Virus record (IMG/VR): IMGVR_UViG_3300012988_000032
Location: 1 to 31,478 of that record
Length of the DNA: 31,478 nucleotides
Origin: a virus
Strand: one strand, 5' to 3'
The notes under the pieces were generated by a model, which was not told where the DNA came from, searched no databases, and saw nothing but the letters and a program-made list of their open reading frames with translations. Of this stretch, positions 17,172-24,747 are shown one piece after another (the stretch's first letter is position 1; each line of letters begins with the position of its first letter). The position numbers and the translations under genes are program-made.

Positions 17172-19058
17172 TCAGGAGAGGAATAACTTGCCTTCTGCCT
17201 TTCTTCTCTTCGTCAAACCAGGGAGAGCCTTCTTACCCTTGTTGGCCTTGTTCCAAGTTTGGAGTGCTGCATAAGCACCACACCAGTCTTGTTTGTTGAT
17301 GCAAGCCAAGAATCCTGACTTCTTGAAGTTTGTTGCACCAACATTGTAAACGAATGAGATGACAGCATCAACCATTCCCTGAGTCAATTCAACCTTAATG
17401 TATCTCTTGATTGAAGGAACGAATATGCTGGTGATAGAATAGTTGAGCCAGGTCTGGCACTGAGCCTTGGAGACCACAGTGTTTGGTGTGAGTGTGACGC
17501 CATTGAGAACTGCGCTGGTTGTCCCCCATCCAACAGTGAATGGCTCTGAACCTGTACCTGGATCTGGATAGCACTGGACCATTCCATTGGCCAATTGCTT
17601 TCCAAATCCTTCGTGGTTCTGGAGTGCAATGAGTCCTGCTGATGAGATGGCCCAGCGGCTCTTTGGCAAGAACGTGTGTAGATGTTCTTCATAGCCACAG
17701 GCAGTGTTTCCAGTTGTGTTGGCAGCTGGTACAGTGTTGGCATCTGGAACATCATCATTGTCATCAAGGAACTGGCCTTGGTTGTATGCAGATCCGGTGT
17801 AGGCATCGAACAACTTGAAGGCATCGCCAAGAGGCACTGGGATCGGTTCAGGATCTGGTTGTCCGGTCGTAGCTGTAGCTCTAGCAGCTGCATCATCTAT
17901 AGCAGCCGGAGAACCTGCAGAAGCCTCAGTTGTTGGTGCATCAAGGGTTACTGAGGCTCCGCCAACAACAACCTCAGATCCTGTCAACTCCATGATGCCA
18001 CCAGATGAAACTCTGGCAACACCAGAAGCCTTCACATGAGTTGCACCACCTGATGTCAAATACTGATCTTCACCTGAAATGATTGCAGCCTCACCCGCAA
18101 CATCCAAATTGAAATCCCCACCAACCTTGATGTTCAAGTTTTCCTTGACGGAAAGATTCATTCCTCCAGATACCTTGGCATCTAGATCATTCCCAACTTC
18201 AACCTTGGCATTACCTTCAACTCTAATATGAGCATCCTGGCCAACAGTGATGATAACTGAACCCATGACATGGATATAGTCATCACCCAAGATAATCTGA
18301 TACTTGCTCTTGGTGATCTTTTCAACCACTGAACCAGATGGATAGAACTCAAGGAATGATCCGGTTCTATGGGTGATTGCTATACGCTCATTGTCAGGTG
18401 TATCATCCAACTCAAACAAGTGGCCTGATTCAGTTTCAATGACGTGGTTGTATGGATACAATGAGTTGTATGCTGGATATGGCTCATCCCAAGTCAAGCC
18501 ATCAGCTGAAACAACACCCTTGTCAAGATTCTCTTTACGAGTCTGAACAACGGTGTTGGCTACATCATATCTTGATGCGCCTGAAAGAGTTGGTCTTTGT
18601 AGGTCTTCAGGCAATGGATATCTTGAAGCAGTGTCAGGTGAATCCACAACAATGCCTGAACCATCAACCTTGTAATTCCAGCTATCTGGCTTCCTTGGTG
18701 CCTTCTTTAGTTCTTCTTCTGATCTCAAGTCATTGAAGCCAATGCCAGTATTATTCTCAACATTATAGCCAGGCAATAGTCCAATGATTAGTGGAACTTG
18801 TGCTGATCTACCATCAATGAACATTCCAATGACAGTGTCACCTTCCTTCAAACAAGGTGTTGCACCTGAGTCAGTTGACTGGATAACAGTTGCCCATGGC
18901 AAGTCCTCAGATGGAATTTCAGCCAATGATGAGGTGTGCCAACCATAGGCACGCACTCTGACTCGGCCAATAGCAAGTGGGTCTGCTCTTGACTCAACCT
19001 TACCAATGAACCAAATGATATGGTCCGCACCAAGGAATGCTTTATCCAAACCACTCAT
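17172..19058 (-). CDS. gp5: Baseplate hub needle and tail lysozyme gp5, domain order rearranged
   Basis: This is the central spike protein, which pierces the outer membrane and digests peptidoglycan during infection. Residues about 1-95 form the OB-fold (WFIGKVESRADPLAIGRVRV ... VIGMFIDG). Residues about 200-375 are short repeated beta strands rich in V/G/K, the needle beta-helix. Residues about 465-628 are a GH24 T4-type lysozyme. Glu483 (NHEGF), Asp499 (YPDPGTG) and Thr508 (FTVGWGTT) align with the T4 lysozyme catalytic triad Glu11/Asp20/Thr26, and a typical GH24 C-terminus (LPGLTKRRKAEGKLFL) follows. In T4 gp5 the lysozyme sits between the OB-fold and the needle; here it follows the needle. 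The Glu-Asp spacing is seven residues longer than in T4 lysozyme. The start overlaps the hub gene's stop as ATGA. Confidence 0.92.
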   Translation of the reverse strand: MSGLDKAFLGADHIIWFIGKVESRADPLAIGRVRVRAYGWHTSSLAEIPSEDLPWATVIQSTDSGATPCLKEGDTVIGMFIDGRSAQVPLIIGLLPGYNVENNTGIGFNDLRSEEELKKAPRKPDSWNYKVDGSGIVVDSPDTASRYPLPEDLQRPTLSGASRYDVANTVVQTRKENLDKGVVSADGLTWDEPYPAYNSLYPYNHVIETESGHLFELDDTPDNERIAITHRTGSFLEFYPSGSVVEKITKSKYQIILGDDYIHVMGSVIITVGQDAHIRVEGNAKVEVGNDLDAKVSGGMNLSVKENLNIKVGGDFNLDVAGEAAIISGEDQYLTSGGATHVKASGVARVSSGGIMELTGSEVVVGGASVTLDAPTTEASAGSPAAIDDAAARATATTGQPDPEPIPVPLGDAFKLFDAYTGSAYNQGQFLDDNDDVPDANTVPAANTTGNTACGYEEHLHTFLPKSRWAISSAGLIALQNHEGFGKQLANGMVQCYPDPGTGSEPFTVGWGTTSAVLNGVTLTPNTVVSKAQCQTWLNYSITSIFVPSIKRYIKVELTQGMVDAVISFVYNVGATNFKKSGFLACINKQDWCGAYAALQTWNKANKGKKALPGLTKRRKAEGKLFLS

Positions 19059-20347
19059 AGCTTCTTGACCTGCTTCATGGATGGGTTGTCATTGTCACTG
19101 GAGAATACACCATCAACAACAGAGTCACCAAGTAACTCTACAACGCTGGTCATTCTATCATCACGGAATATGTGGTGCAAAGCACTGATCATGTAGTTTC
19201 CAGATCTCATGTCTACCTTTTCAGTGTCATCAGTCTGTAGCGTTGCGGCTGGAATAATGACCTCTAGAATCTGTCCAACCTTCAACTGCACATCGCCAGG
19301 GACAGTAATGACCATCTTGAATGCATGAATTTGTGCAAGCTTAGTGGACTTCTGTTGTAGCCAATTGTCTGGCTTGGCTGGGTTAGTCAATGGATCAGAG
19401 TCAGTCACTGGGTAGAACTTCAACAAATAATCAGCTGAATCAAAAGTGCTTTGATCAAAACGGTTCACGGAATCATTCACAGGAACACCCTTGTTCAACC
19501 TCTTAAAGTTTCTCCCATCGAAAATCTTGGAGTTGATCTTTCTGTTAACAAAGTCATAAGTCATGATGGCACTGGTGAATGCACCATACTGTGCTGATGA
19601 GATCATATCAAAGTCCTGAAGAATGTTCAGGTTGGTGATTGATCTAAAGCTATCAGCAGCCTCTGAGTTGACCTTTGGCCTGTATGTATATGTAGCATAC
19701 ACTTGTTGACTGATCAAGGTCTCAAATGATACAAAGTTGTATCCATCACGGTTCTCAAAGAACAAGTACAAGGTTCCAGTGCTTGAGTAGGATCTTGTTG
19801 CCAACCAATTGATTGCTTCAAATGGCTGCATCTTTGGAATGATGATATTGAACACACCATCAGTTGTATCAAAGATTCCCTTGGCTAGTTTCTGAGGGGA
19901 AACTCCAAGCTTGCTCTTCAAAATGTCACTGATGATAGATGCAGTTGTCATGCCCTTGTATGACTTGCTGATCAAACGCTGGTTGGAAAGCAATAGCTCT
20001 TCAGAGCAGAAATGGATCAAGTAGTTCTGGAGACCAGCAGCGGTGGCTGGAGACCTCTTGGAGATCTTGTATATTCTAAACACCTTGTCAATTGGATTGT
20101 TGAATCCTGGCTTGTCAATGACAATACTCAACCACTCATTACCATGGAATCCATAAGCAGAAATCAAATCCAAACCATCACCCATAAGGATATCTCCACT
20201 CATAGTTGGGGAGAAGATGTCCTCATATAGATTGATTTCTACAGCCAATTTCTTGATATCAACACCCTGACCATCACTGGATATAATCATCAGTGCTTTC
20301 AGAGTGTAGTCAGAGGCTGTAACTATTCCTGTAGTATCGGCTGGCAT
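19055..20347 (-). CDS. Baseplate hub protein, gp27-like (430 aa)
   Basis: It lies immediately upstream of gene 5 with an ATGA overlap, as expected for gp27, which forms the trimeric hub ring holding gp5. The length is near T4 gp27 (391 aa). Sequence similarity to T4 is weak by eye. The content fits a hub/phage-D-type fold: KVFRIYKISKR, then PKMQPFEAINWLATRSY in the middle (a conserved hub segment), and near the C-terminus LKVGQILEVIIPA followed by DMRSGNYMISALHHIFRDDR (about residues 345-400), the strand pair typical of these hub proteins. Only one base separates its ATG from the gene 53 stop. Confidence 0.8.
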   Translation of the reverse strand: MPADTTGIVTASDYTLKALMIISSDGQGVDIKKLAVEINLYEDIFSPTMSGDILMGDGLDLISAYGFHGNEWLSIVIDKPGFNNPIDKVFRIYKISKRSPATAAGLQNYLIHFCSEELLLSNQRLISKSYKGMTTASIISDILKSKLGVSPQKLAKGIFDTTDGVFNIIIPKMQPFEAINWLATRSYSSTGTLYLFFENRDGYNFVSFETLISQQVYATYTYRPKVNSEAADSFRSITNLNILQDFDMISSAQYGAFTSAIMTYDFVNRKINSKIFDGRNFKRLNKGVPVNDSVNRFDQSTFDSADYLLKFYPVTDSDPLTNPAKPDNWLQQKSTKLAQIHAFKMVITVPGDVQLKVGQILEVIIPAATLQTDDTEKVDMRSGNYMISALHHIFRDDRMTSVVELLGDSVVDGVFSSDNDNPSMKQVKKL

Positions 20348-20348
20348 T

Positions 20349-21011
20349 TTATTGTGATGTCAATAGGTTCTTAAGTTCAGTTTCAACTTGCTCAACGTAA
20401 TCTCTCTTGATCAACTTGATTACACGCTTGTCTTCATTCACTTCATTCTCATAGTCATAAGCATTGACTGCAACCAAAGAAGTTTCTGTATCAACAACAG
20501 TTCCATCATCAAAGATTACTGAGGTGTTGCCAAAGACAATAACTGGATTTTCGATGTTTGGTAGAGATGTATATTGATTGATGGAGATGATGTTGTTTGG
20601 GAACAATGAAATATCTTCGCTAACCGTTTGCTGTCCATTAATGTCTACAACGGTCTTTGTAACTCTCAATTCAATGTGGTGTAGAAAAGACTCAGCATTG
20701 GCCACGCTTCCATACTTATCAGTCAATGCGTTGTTGAATTCTAGAGTGTCAAGAGGCATTCCAAAGTATGGATCCAAGATCTTATTGGTTAGATAAATGA
20801 TCCAATGTCTGTTTGGGTCATTGTAATACTTGTGGGCCACGATCTCTAGAGTATCTGTTTCCTTCAACGCATATGTGTAATAGGTTGCGGCTGCTGTAAT
20901 GACTGAATCCAACATCTTGACTCTAGCAAAGAGGTTTGTTACCCTGCTGAACTCATTGAATGTTTCATCAAAGGTATACATCAAGCTTGGAAAATTGGCA
21001 AAATACTTCAT
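20349..21011 (-). CDS. gp53: Baseplate wedge subunit gp53
   Basis: gp53 joins neighbouring wedges into the hexagonal T4-type baseplate and contains a LysM-like fold. The diagnostic part is residues about 45-85: YYTYALKETDTLEIVAHKYY, then DPNRHWIIYLTNKILDPYFG. This lines up with the IKGSPRPEELANAIYGNPQLYWVLL...DPYYGW region of T4 gp53. The length is 220 aa (T4: 196). The ATG lies two bases after the gene 48 stop, within one unit with genes 48, 27-like and 5. Confidence 0.9.
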   Translation of the reverse strand: MKYFANFPSLMYTFDETFNEFSRVTNLFARVKMLDSVITAAATYYTYALKETDTLEIVAHKYYNDPNRHWIIYLTNKILDPYFGMPLDTLEFNNALTDKYGSVANAESFLHHIELRVTKTVVDINGQQTVSEDISLFPNNIISINQYTSLPNIENPVIVFGNTSVIFDDGTVVDTETSLVAVNAYDYENEVNEDKRVIKLIKRDYVEQVETELKNLLTSQ

Positions 21012-21013
21012 TG

Positions 21014-22198
21014 TTAGTACCCGAACTTGTCGATCAATTCTCTTGTTATTACCATGCCTTCAGTGAAGACCAACTGAACACTGATATCAACAGGAGCACC
21101 GTCACTGAATGATATGAACTGACCTGATCCAGCATAGTTGACATCGATTCTATCCAACACGCAAGTGCTGATCTTTGAGATGAACTCATTTTCAGCATTG
21201 CCATACTTGAATGTGATATCAAACTGACCAGGGACTCTAAAGAATCTACCATCACTGTTTGGTTCAATTGATGGCGCTGAATAACGCTTGAAGGTTTGGA
21301 TAATCTCCTTGATCCTCAAAGCTTCCTTCTGGCTGCGAGCCTGGAACTTGAATTCAAATATGAATGATCTGTGGTTTGATCCACTGTACAACATTTCAGT
21401 TTGTGGGTTGACTGCGTTGCCCAAACTTCTCAATGCAAACTCACTGAAGCCTTCTCCAACTGCACCGGTGCCTTCCAACAACTCACCAATGGCCTGACGA
21501 CCAACTCCAGTGTCAGCGACATCAGAAGCCACTTCCTTGATCTTGGCTAGAATTCCATCAATGTCTTGGTTGTCCTTCAAGGCTTCACCAAGCTGACCTC
21601 TTAGAGCACTTGCCTTACCCAATACACCAGCGGCAGCAGTAGCACTGGTTGCTGAATAGCCATGATTCATTGAACTCATTACAGTGTCAGGCATATAGAT
21701 GGCAATGGATAGGTCAACCTTCTTTGTTCTTGGCTGGAACTCTACCATTCTGTTAGCAATTGGTGCAGCAGCTGAATAGATTGGAACCTTTGCGGTTGCA
21801 TCCAATACACCACTGACGACACCTCTGGATCCAATCTTTGATCCACCTGACAACACTGCGGCAGTTCCACCGGTCTTGAGAGCATCACTGACTGTGCCAG
21901 CTGATGTTCCACCAAGTACGGTTTTTCTGAATTTCCCCGATTGATTCAAAAGGTCTATGTTCTGAGCAGTTCTGCTCTGACCTGCAGCTTCACCATCCTT
22001 ATTATAGGTGTCGCCCTGAGGGATGAAGATGTTGAATAGAACCCAATGTGGTGCGCCTGCGTCACCAACCTCTTCAGGATATCTCAAGACCTTTGATGTT
22101 CCTGTAACTGATCCCTGATCCAATGCAGCCAACTCGCCTCTGTTAGAGTCGCTGATTGGTAGGACGTTGCGGATGATGCCTTTCGGTTCTGTGGCCAT
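21014..22198 (-). CDS. gp48: Baseplate tail-tube cap gp48
   Basis: gp48 sits on the hub and nucleates the tail tube. The length is 394 aa (T4: 364). Recognisable features are the central VDLSIAIYMPDTVMSSMNHG segment (about residues 160-180), a small-residue Ala/Gly-rich helix (about 180-205), and the C-terminal beta region (RSFIFEFKFQARSQKEALRI; FRVPGQFDITFKYG; CVLDRIDVNYAGSGQF). The last is typical of gp48/gp54 tube-initiator folds. It leads the unit 48-53-27-like-5. A late-promoter box lies 31 bases upstream and overlaps the gene 4 stop codon. Confidence 0.85.
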   Translation of the reverse strand: MATEPKGIIRNVLPISDSNRGELAALDQGSVTGTSKVLRYPEEVGDAGAPHWVLFNIFIPQGDTYNKDGEAAGQSRTAQNIDLLNQSGKFRKTVLGGTSAGTVSDALKTGGTAAVLSGGSKIGSRGVVSGVLDATAKVPIYSAAAPIANRMVEFQPRTKKVDLSIAIYMPDTVMSSMNHGYSATSATAAAGVLGKASALRGQLGEALKDNQDIDGILAKIKEVASDVADTGVGRQAIGELLEGTGAVGEGFSEFALRSLGNAVNPQTEMLYSGSNHRSFIFEFKFQARSQKEALRIKEIIQTFKRYSAPSIEPNSDGRFFRVPGQFDITFKYGNAENEFISKISTCVLDRIDVNYAGSGQFISFSDGAPVDISVQLVFTEGMVITRELIDKFGY

Positions 22199-22229
22199 TA
22201 GATTCTCAGTGAATAGATGATCTGTTTGG

Positions 22230-22238
22230 TTATTTATG
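22230..22238 (-). promoter_or_regulatory. T4-type late promoter box (CATAAATAA)
   Basis: The minus strand reads CATAAATAA. The TAA inside the box is the stop codon of gene 4, and the gene 48 ATG lies about 31 bases downstream. The same overlap with an upstream stop codon occurs before gene 32. Confidence 0.65.
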
Positions 22239-22677
22239 CCTTAATCCCAAGCTCATATTCTGTCAAGACTTTGAATGTCCAACCCCTGTTCTCTGCATAG
22301 TCTTGCGCTGATGCCCATTTAGCTTGATTTACACTGTATTCCATCATCTCACGTAGCAATCTCTTGGTTGGTTTCTTGCCCTGCTTCACCACCGGAGGAA
22401 TGGTTTGAGCATGAGGTTTGATCTCAATCAGTATCACCTTATCTTGTGCTGTCCTCACCTTAAGATCAATGAAGTATCTGTGATATCTATGATCTGCTGG
22501 TGATATGTATGGCACAACCACCTCCTCGGAGGACCAACTCTTCACTGATGGACTGGTGTCGCACCACATGAAAGCCTTGAGCTCCCATCCTGATCTATAG
22601 ATGATCTTGGTTGGATCTCCTTCATACTTCTTAGGGTTCTTGGGTCTAAAGAAGCCCTGCATGTAGTTATACGCCAT
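22234..22677 (-). CDS. gp4: Head completion protein gp4 (PD-(D/E)XK-like)
   Basis: It is homologous to T4 gp4 (also called gp50/65), which is needed to finish DNA-filled heads before tail joining. The length (147 aa) equals the family. RPKNPKKYEGDPTKIIYRSG, WSSEEVVVPY, LIEIKPHAQTIPP and NQAKWASAQDYAENRGWTFK all match the T4 protein closely. Glu32, Asp71 and the Glu85-x-Lys87 pair are placed as in a TnsA/PD-(D/E)XK nuclease fold; that reading is inference. It is the first leftward gene from a divergent gap and lies ahead of gene 48. Confidence 0.93.
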   Translation of the reverse strand: MAYNYMQGFFRPKNPKKYEGDPTKIIYRSGWELKAFMWCDTSPSVKSWSSEEVVVPYISPADHRYHRYFIDLKVRTAQDKVILIEIKPHAQTIPPVVKQGKKPTKRLLREMMEYSVNQAKWASAQDYAENRGWTFKVLTEYELGIKA

Positions 22678-22689
22678 TGAGAAACCACT

Positions 22690-22697
22690 CTAAATAA
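22690..22697 (+). promoter_or_regulatory. T4-type late promoter box, rightward (CTAAATAA)
   Basis: The plus strand reads CTCTAAATAAAA, the same core as the leftward boxes, 29 bases upstream of the ATG at 22727. It would drive the hub/tail-initiation cluster. Confidence 0.65.
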
Positions 22698-22716
22698 AAC
22701 ACGGATGCCGCTACAT

Positions 22717-22725
22717 ACTATTTAC
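22717..22725 (-). promoter_or_regulatory. Possible leftward late promoter box for gene 4 (GTAAATAGT)
   Basis: The minus strand reads GTAAATAGTA, which keeps the TAAATA core but departs from the others at the last position. It is about 40 bases upstream of the gene 4 start and faces the rightward box at 22690-22697. Confidence 0.4.
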
Positions 22726-22726
22726 C

Positions 22727-23158
22727 ATGCTTAAAAACCTCACACAATATGGAGAGTTTGCCCAAAGACTGACAATCGGCGGCATATATCACTATGTTTA
22801 TGATGCCAAGTACAAGGAACAGCTTGACACTTGGGACAGGTTGCCATTGTGTGTTCCAATTGACATCACCAAGAAACACATCCTCGGATTGAACCTTCAC
22901 TATGTTCCAGTGAGGACAAGAAGATTGATTCTGATTGAGTTGATTGGAAACATCCAGAAGATCAATGATAACGTCAAGCTTCAAAGAGCGAACTATGCTG
23001 TGCTACAAAGGGCAGCAATATTTGATGACGTGTCACCTTGTATCAAGAAATACCTGTTCAATCACGTCAGAAGCCCATTCCTTGAGATCTATCCTAGGTT
23101 TTGGCCTAAGATAGTTGAACTACCAACTGCCCAGTGGACTGGGAAGAGACCATACTAA
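22727..23158 (+). CDS. Unassigned phage protein with LGLNLHYVP motif (143 aa)
   Basis: I do not recognise a function. The central segment HILGLNLHYVPVRTRRLILI (about residues 51-70) has the look of a conserved motif seen in small proteins of T4-like environmental phages. The N-terminus has an aromatic-rich IGGIYHYVYDAKYKEQL segment, and residues 110-143 are rich in Pro, Trp and Arg. No membrane segment, signal peptide or catalytic motif was seen. No good Shine-Dalgarno site precedes the ATG. It is the first gene after the rightward late promoter and its stop overlaps the next start as TAATG, so it is co-expressed with tail-tube and hub genes. A tail or head assembly role is only a contextual guess. 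Confidence 0.75.
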   Translation: MLKNLTQYGEFAQRLTIGGIYHYVYDAKYKEQLDTWDRLPLCVPIDITKKHILGLNLHYVPVRTRRLILIELIGNIQKINDNVKLQRANYAVLQRAAIFDDVSPCIKKYLFNHVRSPFLEIYPRFWPKIVELPTAQWTGKRPY

Positions 23159-24003
23159 TGTCACTAAAGAGCTTGCTTTCATTCTTTGACTCCCCATTCA
23201 GGCCACGTAAGGCCAAAGCTGGGTTCAATATAGATGACTTTAGAAGCCACTATTCCAAATATGGTGAGGTTGCAAAGGCTGACAAGTTTCTTGTCCAGTT
23301 GACTCCACCTGCTCTACTCAGGACTTCTGAGTTTGGTGCCAAGGAACTAACCTTCCAGTGTGAGGCTGCTGAGTTTCCTGGAATTGATATCACTCCAATT
23401 GAGTACAGGCATTATGCTTTCGTCAAGCGTATCCCTGGTCATTTGAACTTCACCCCATTGACCTTGACATTTTACTGCAATGGTGAAATGGTTGAGAAGA
23501 AGTTCTTTGATGTTTGGTTCTCAGCATGTATTGCTAGAATGGGTCAGGCTGCTGGTACTGTAGAATATAGACTAGATGACACTGGCACCCCAAACTATGA
23601 AACTGATATCAAGATCATGCAATATGATCAGGTCAGTCGTGAAGTGTATTATTCAGAGGCTCTTGAATGTATGCCTCTTTCCATGAGTGCTCTACAGACT
23701 AACTGGTCTGATGATAGCATCCACCGTTTGAGTGTGACCTTTGGTTTCACCAAGTGGATTGCTGATTCTGATAAGAAGACTGAGGAAATGATGGATGAGG
23801 TTACGGTCAGAGGTTCCAACTGGAACAACCAGATCAACTCCATCATCAACAAGGGCATTGATGTCAAGAATGCTGCCAAGATTGGTATTGGTAGTATCAA
23901 CAATGTGACTGGAACTGTCCAGTCCTACAAGGATCTATTGGGTAATCTTGATACACAGATTCCATCAACCAAGTCTATCAAGAACCCATTTAAGTCCTTC
24001 TAA
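23158..24003 (+). CDS. Tail-tube-like protein, probable gp54 tube initiator (281 aa)
   Basis: It contains the beta-rich tail-tube-type fold: KADKFLVQLTPPA, AKELTFQCEAAEFPGIDITP, then GHLNFTPLTLTFYCNGEMVE and a SIHRLSVTFGFTKWIAD strand (residues about 38-205). This gives the 'ligand out, strand, VTFAF-like strand' order of gp54/gp19 proteins. The length is nearer T4 gp54 (320 aa) than the tube protein gp19 (163 aa), so a tube initiator in contact with gp48 is the better guess. The C-terminal 75 residues are helical and polar. The ATG at 23158 overlaps the preceding TAA (TAATG) and has GAAGAG upstream. An in-frame GTG eight codons earlier is less likely. Confidence 0.65.
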   Translation: MSLKSLLSFFDSPFRPRKAKAGFNIDDFRSHYSKYGEVAKADKFLVQLTPPALLRTSEFGAKELTFQCEAAEFPGIDITPIEYRHYAFVKRIPGHLNFTPLTLTFYCNGEMVEKKFFDVWFSACIARMGQAAGTVEYRLDDTGTPNYETDIKIMQYDQVSREVYYSEALECMPLSMSALQTNWSDDSIHRLSVTFGFTKWIADSDKKTEEMMDEVTVRGSNWNNQINSIINKGIDVKNAAKIGIGSINNVTGTVQSYKDLLGNLDTQIPSTKSIKNPFKSF

Positions 24004-24018
24004 TCGGAGTAATTTGTT

Positions 24019-24747
24019 ATGAAGCTTCCAATTATTGATAAGCCAGTCTATTTGATTAAGCTCCCTTCATTCAAGGATCCTGTAAGGATCACTGCCTACA
24101 CAATGAAGGAAAGTAAGATCTTGATGCTCGCCAAGGAAAGCGAAAATCAAGAAGAAATCCTGAATGCCATCAAGCAAGTCATCCAGAATTGCGTTGTGGA
24201 TGATATCAATGTAGATGAAATCCCAATGTATGATCTTGAGGTTCTGTATTTGAACATTCAAGCAAAGTCTGTTGGTGAAAACACTGACCTGTACTTTGAG
24301 TGTAAGAATCAGGTTGATGGAAACAACTGTGGAATGGTCATTGAGTGCAGCGTAAATCTTGAAGAGGTTGCGGCTGTTGATCCATTCCCTGACACAAGGA
24401 TCATGTTCAATGAGACCGTTGGAGTCACACTGAAGCACCCATCAATATCTTCAATCAAGAAACTATTGAAGGCTCCGTTGTATAATCCAAACACACCTGA
24501 GCCAATCATGATGGCTGTTTACTCCTTGAATCAGATCTTTGACAAGGACAGCGTGTATGATGCAAAGGATGCTCAGGTCAGTGAGTTGATTGAATTCATT
24601 GAGAGTCTTTCAGAGCCTAACTTTGAGAAGATTGAGAAGTTCATTGAGAACACACCAAGCGTCTCCAAGGTCATTGAAACTGATTGCCCAAGATGCAAGT
24701 ATCATCACAAAATTTTGTTGGAGGGTTTGCAAGATTTTTTCGTATAA
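24019..24747 (+). CDS. gp26: Baseplate hub assembly protein gp26
   Basis: It belongs to the T4 gp26 family. In T4, gp26 acts with gp51, gp27, gp28 and gp29 in hub assembly. The length is 242 aa (T4: 208). MKLPIIDKPVYLIKLPSFKD begins the protein. A conserved middle (DLEVLYLNIQAKSVGE, about residues 74-89) and a C-terminal Cys/His knuckle (CPRCKYHHKILLEGLQDFF, about residues 223-241) are visible. GGAG precedes the ATG by nine bases. The last codons form a T TTT TTC slippery heptamer followed by the TAA stop and a potential pseudoknot. A -1 shift would give a 316-residue fusion with the following frame. gp26 would then exist as a short and a long form. Confidence 0.88.
   Translation: MKLPIIDKPVYLIKLPSFKDPVRITAYTMKESKILMLAKESENQEEILNAIKQVIQNCVVDDINVDEIPMYDLEVLYLNIQAKSVGENTDLYFECKNQVDGNNCGMVIECSVNLEEVAAVDPFPDTRIMFNETVGVTLKHPSISSIKKLLKAPLYNPNTPEPIMMAVYSLNQIFDKDSVYDAKDAQVSELIEFIESLSEPNFEKIEKFIENTPSVSKVIETDCPRCKYHHKILLEGLQDFFV

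Noticed and set aside
22678-22726. tRNA or small RNA gene in the divergent gap
   Set aside because: Forty-nine bases is too short for a tRNA, and no stable hairpin was seen; the two promoter boxes account for it.
24684-24740. Independent 94-aa gene starting at ATG 24684 inside gene 26
   Set aside because: No Shine-Dalgarno site; the overlapped part encodes nothing recognisable, and the frame enters naturally by the slippery site.
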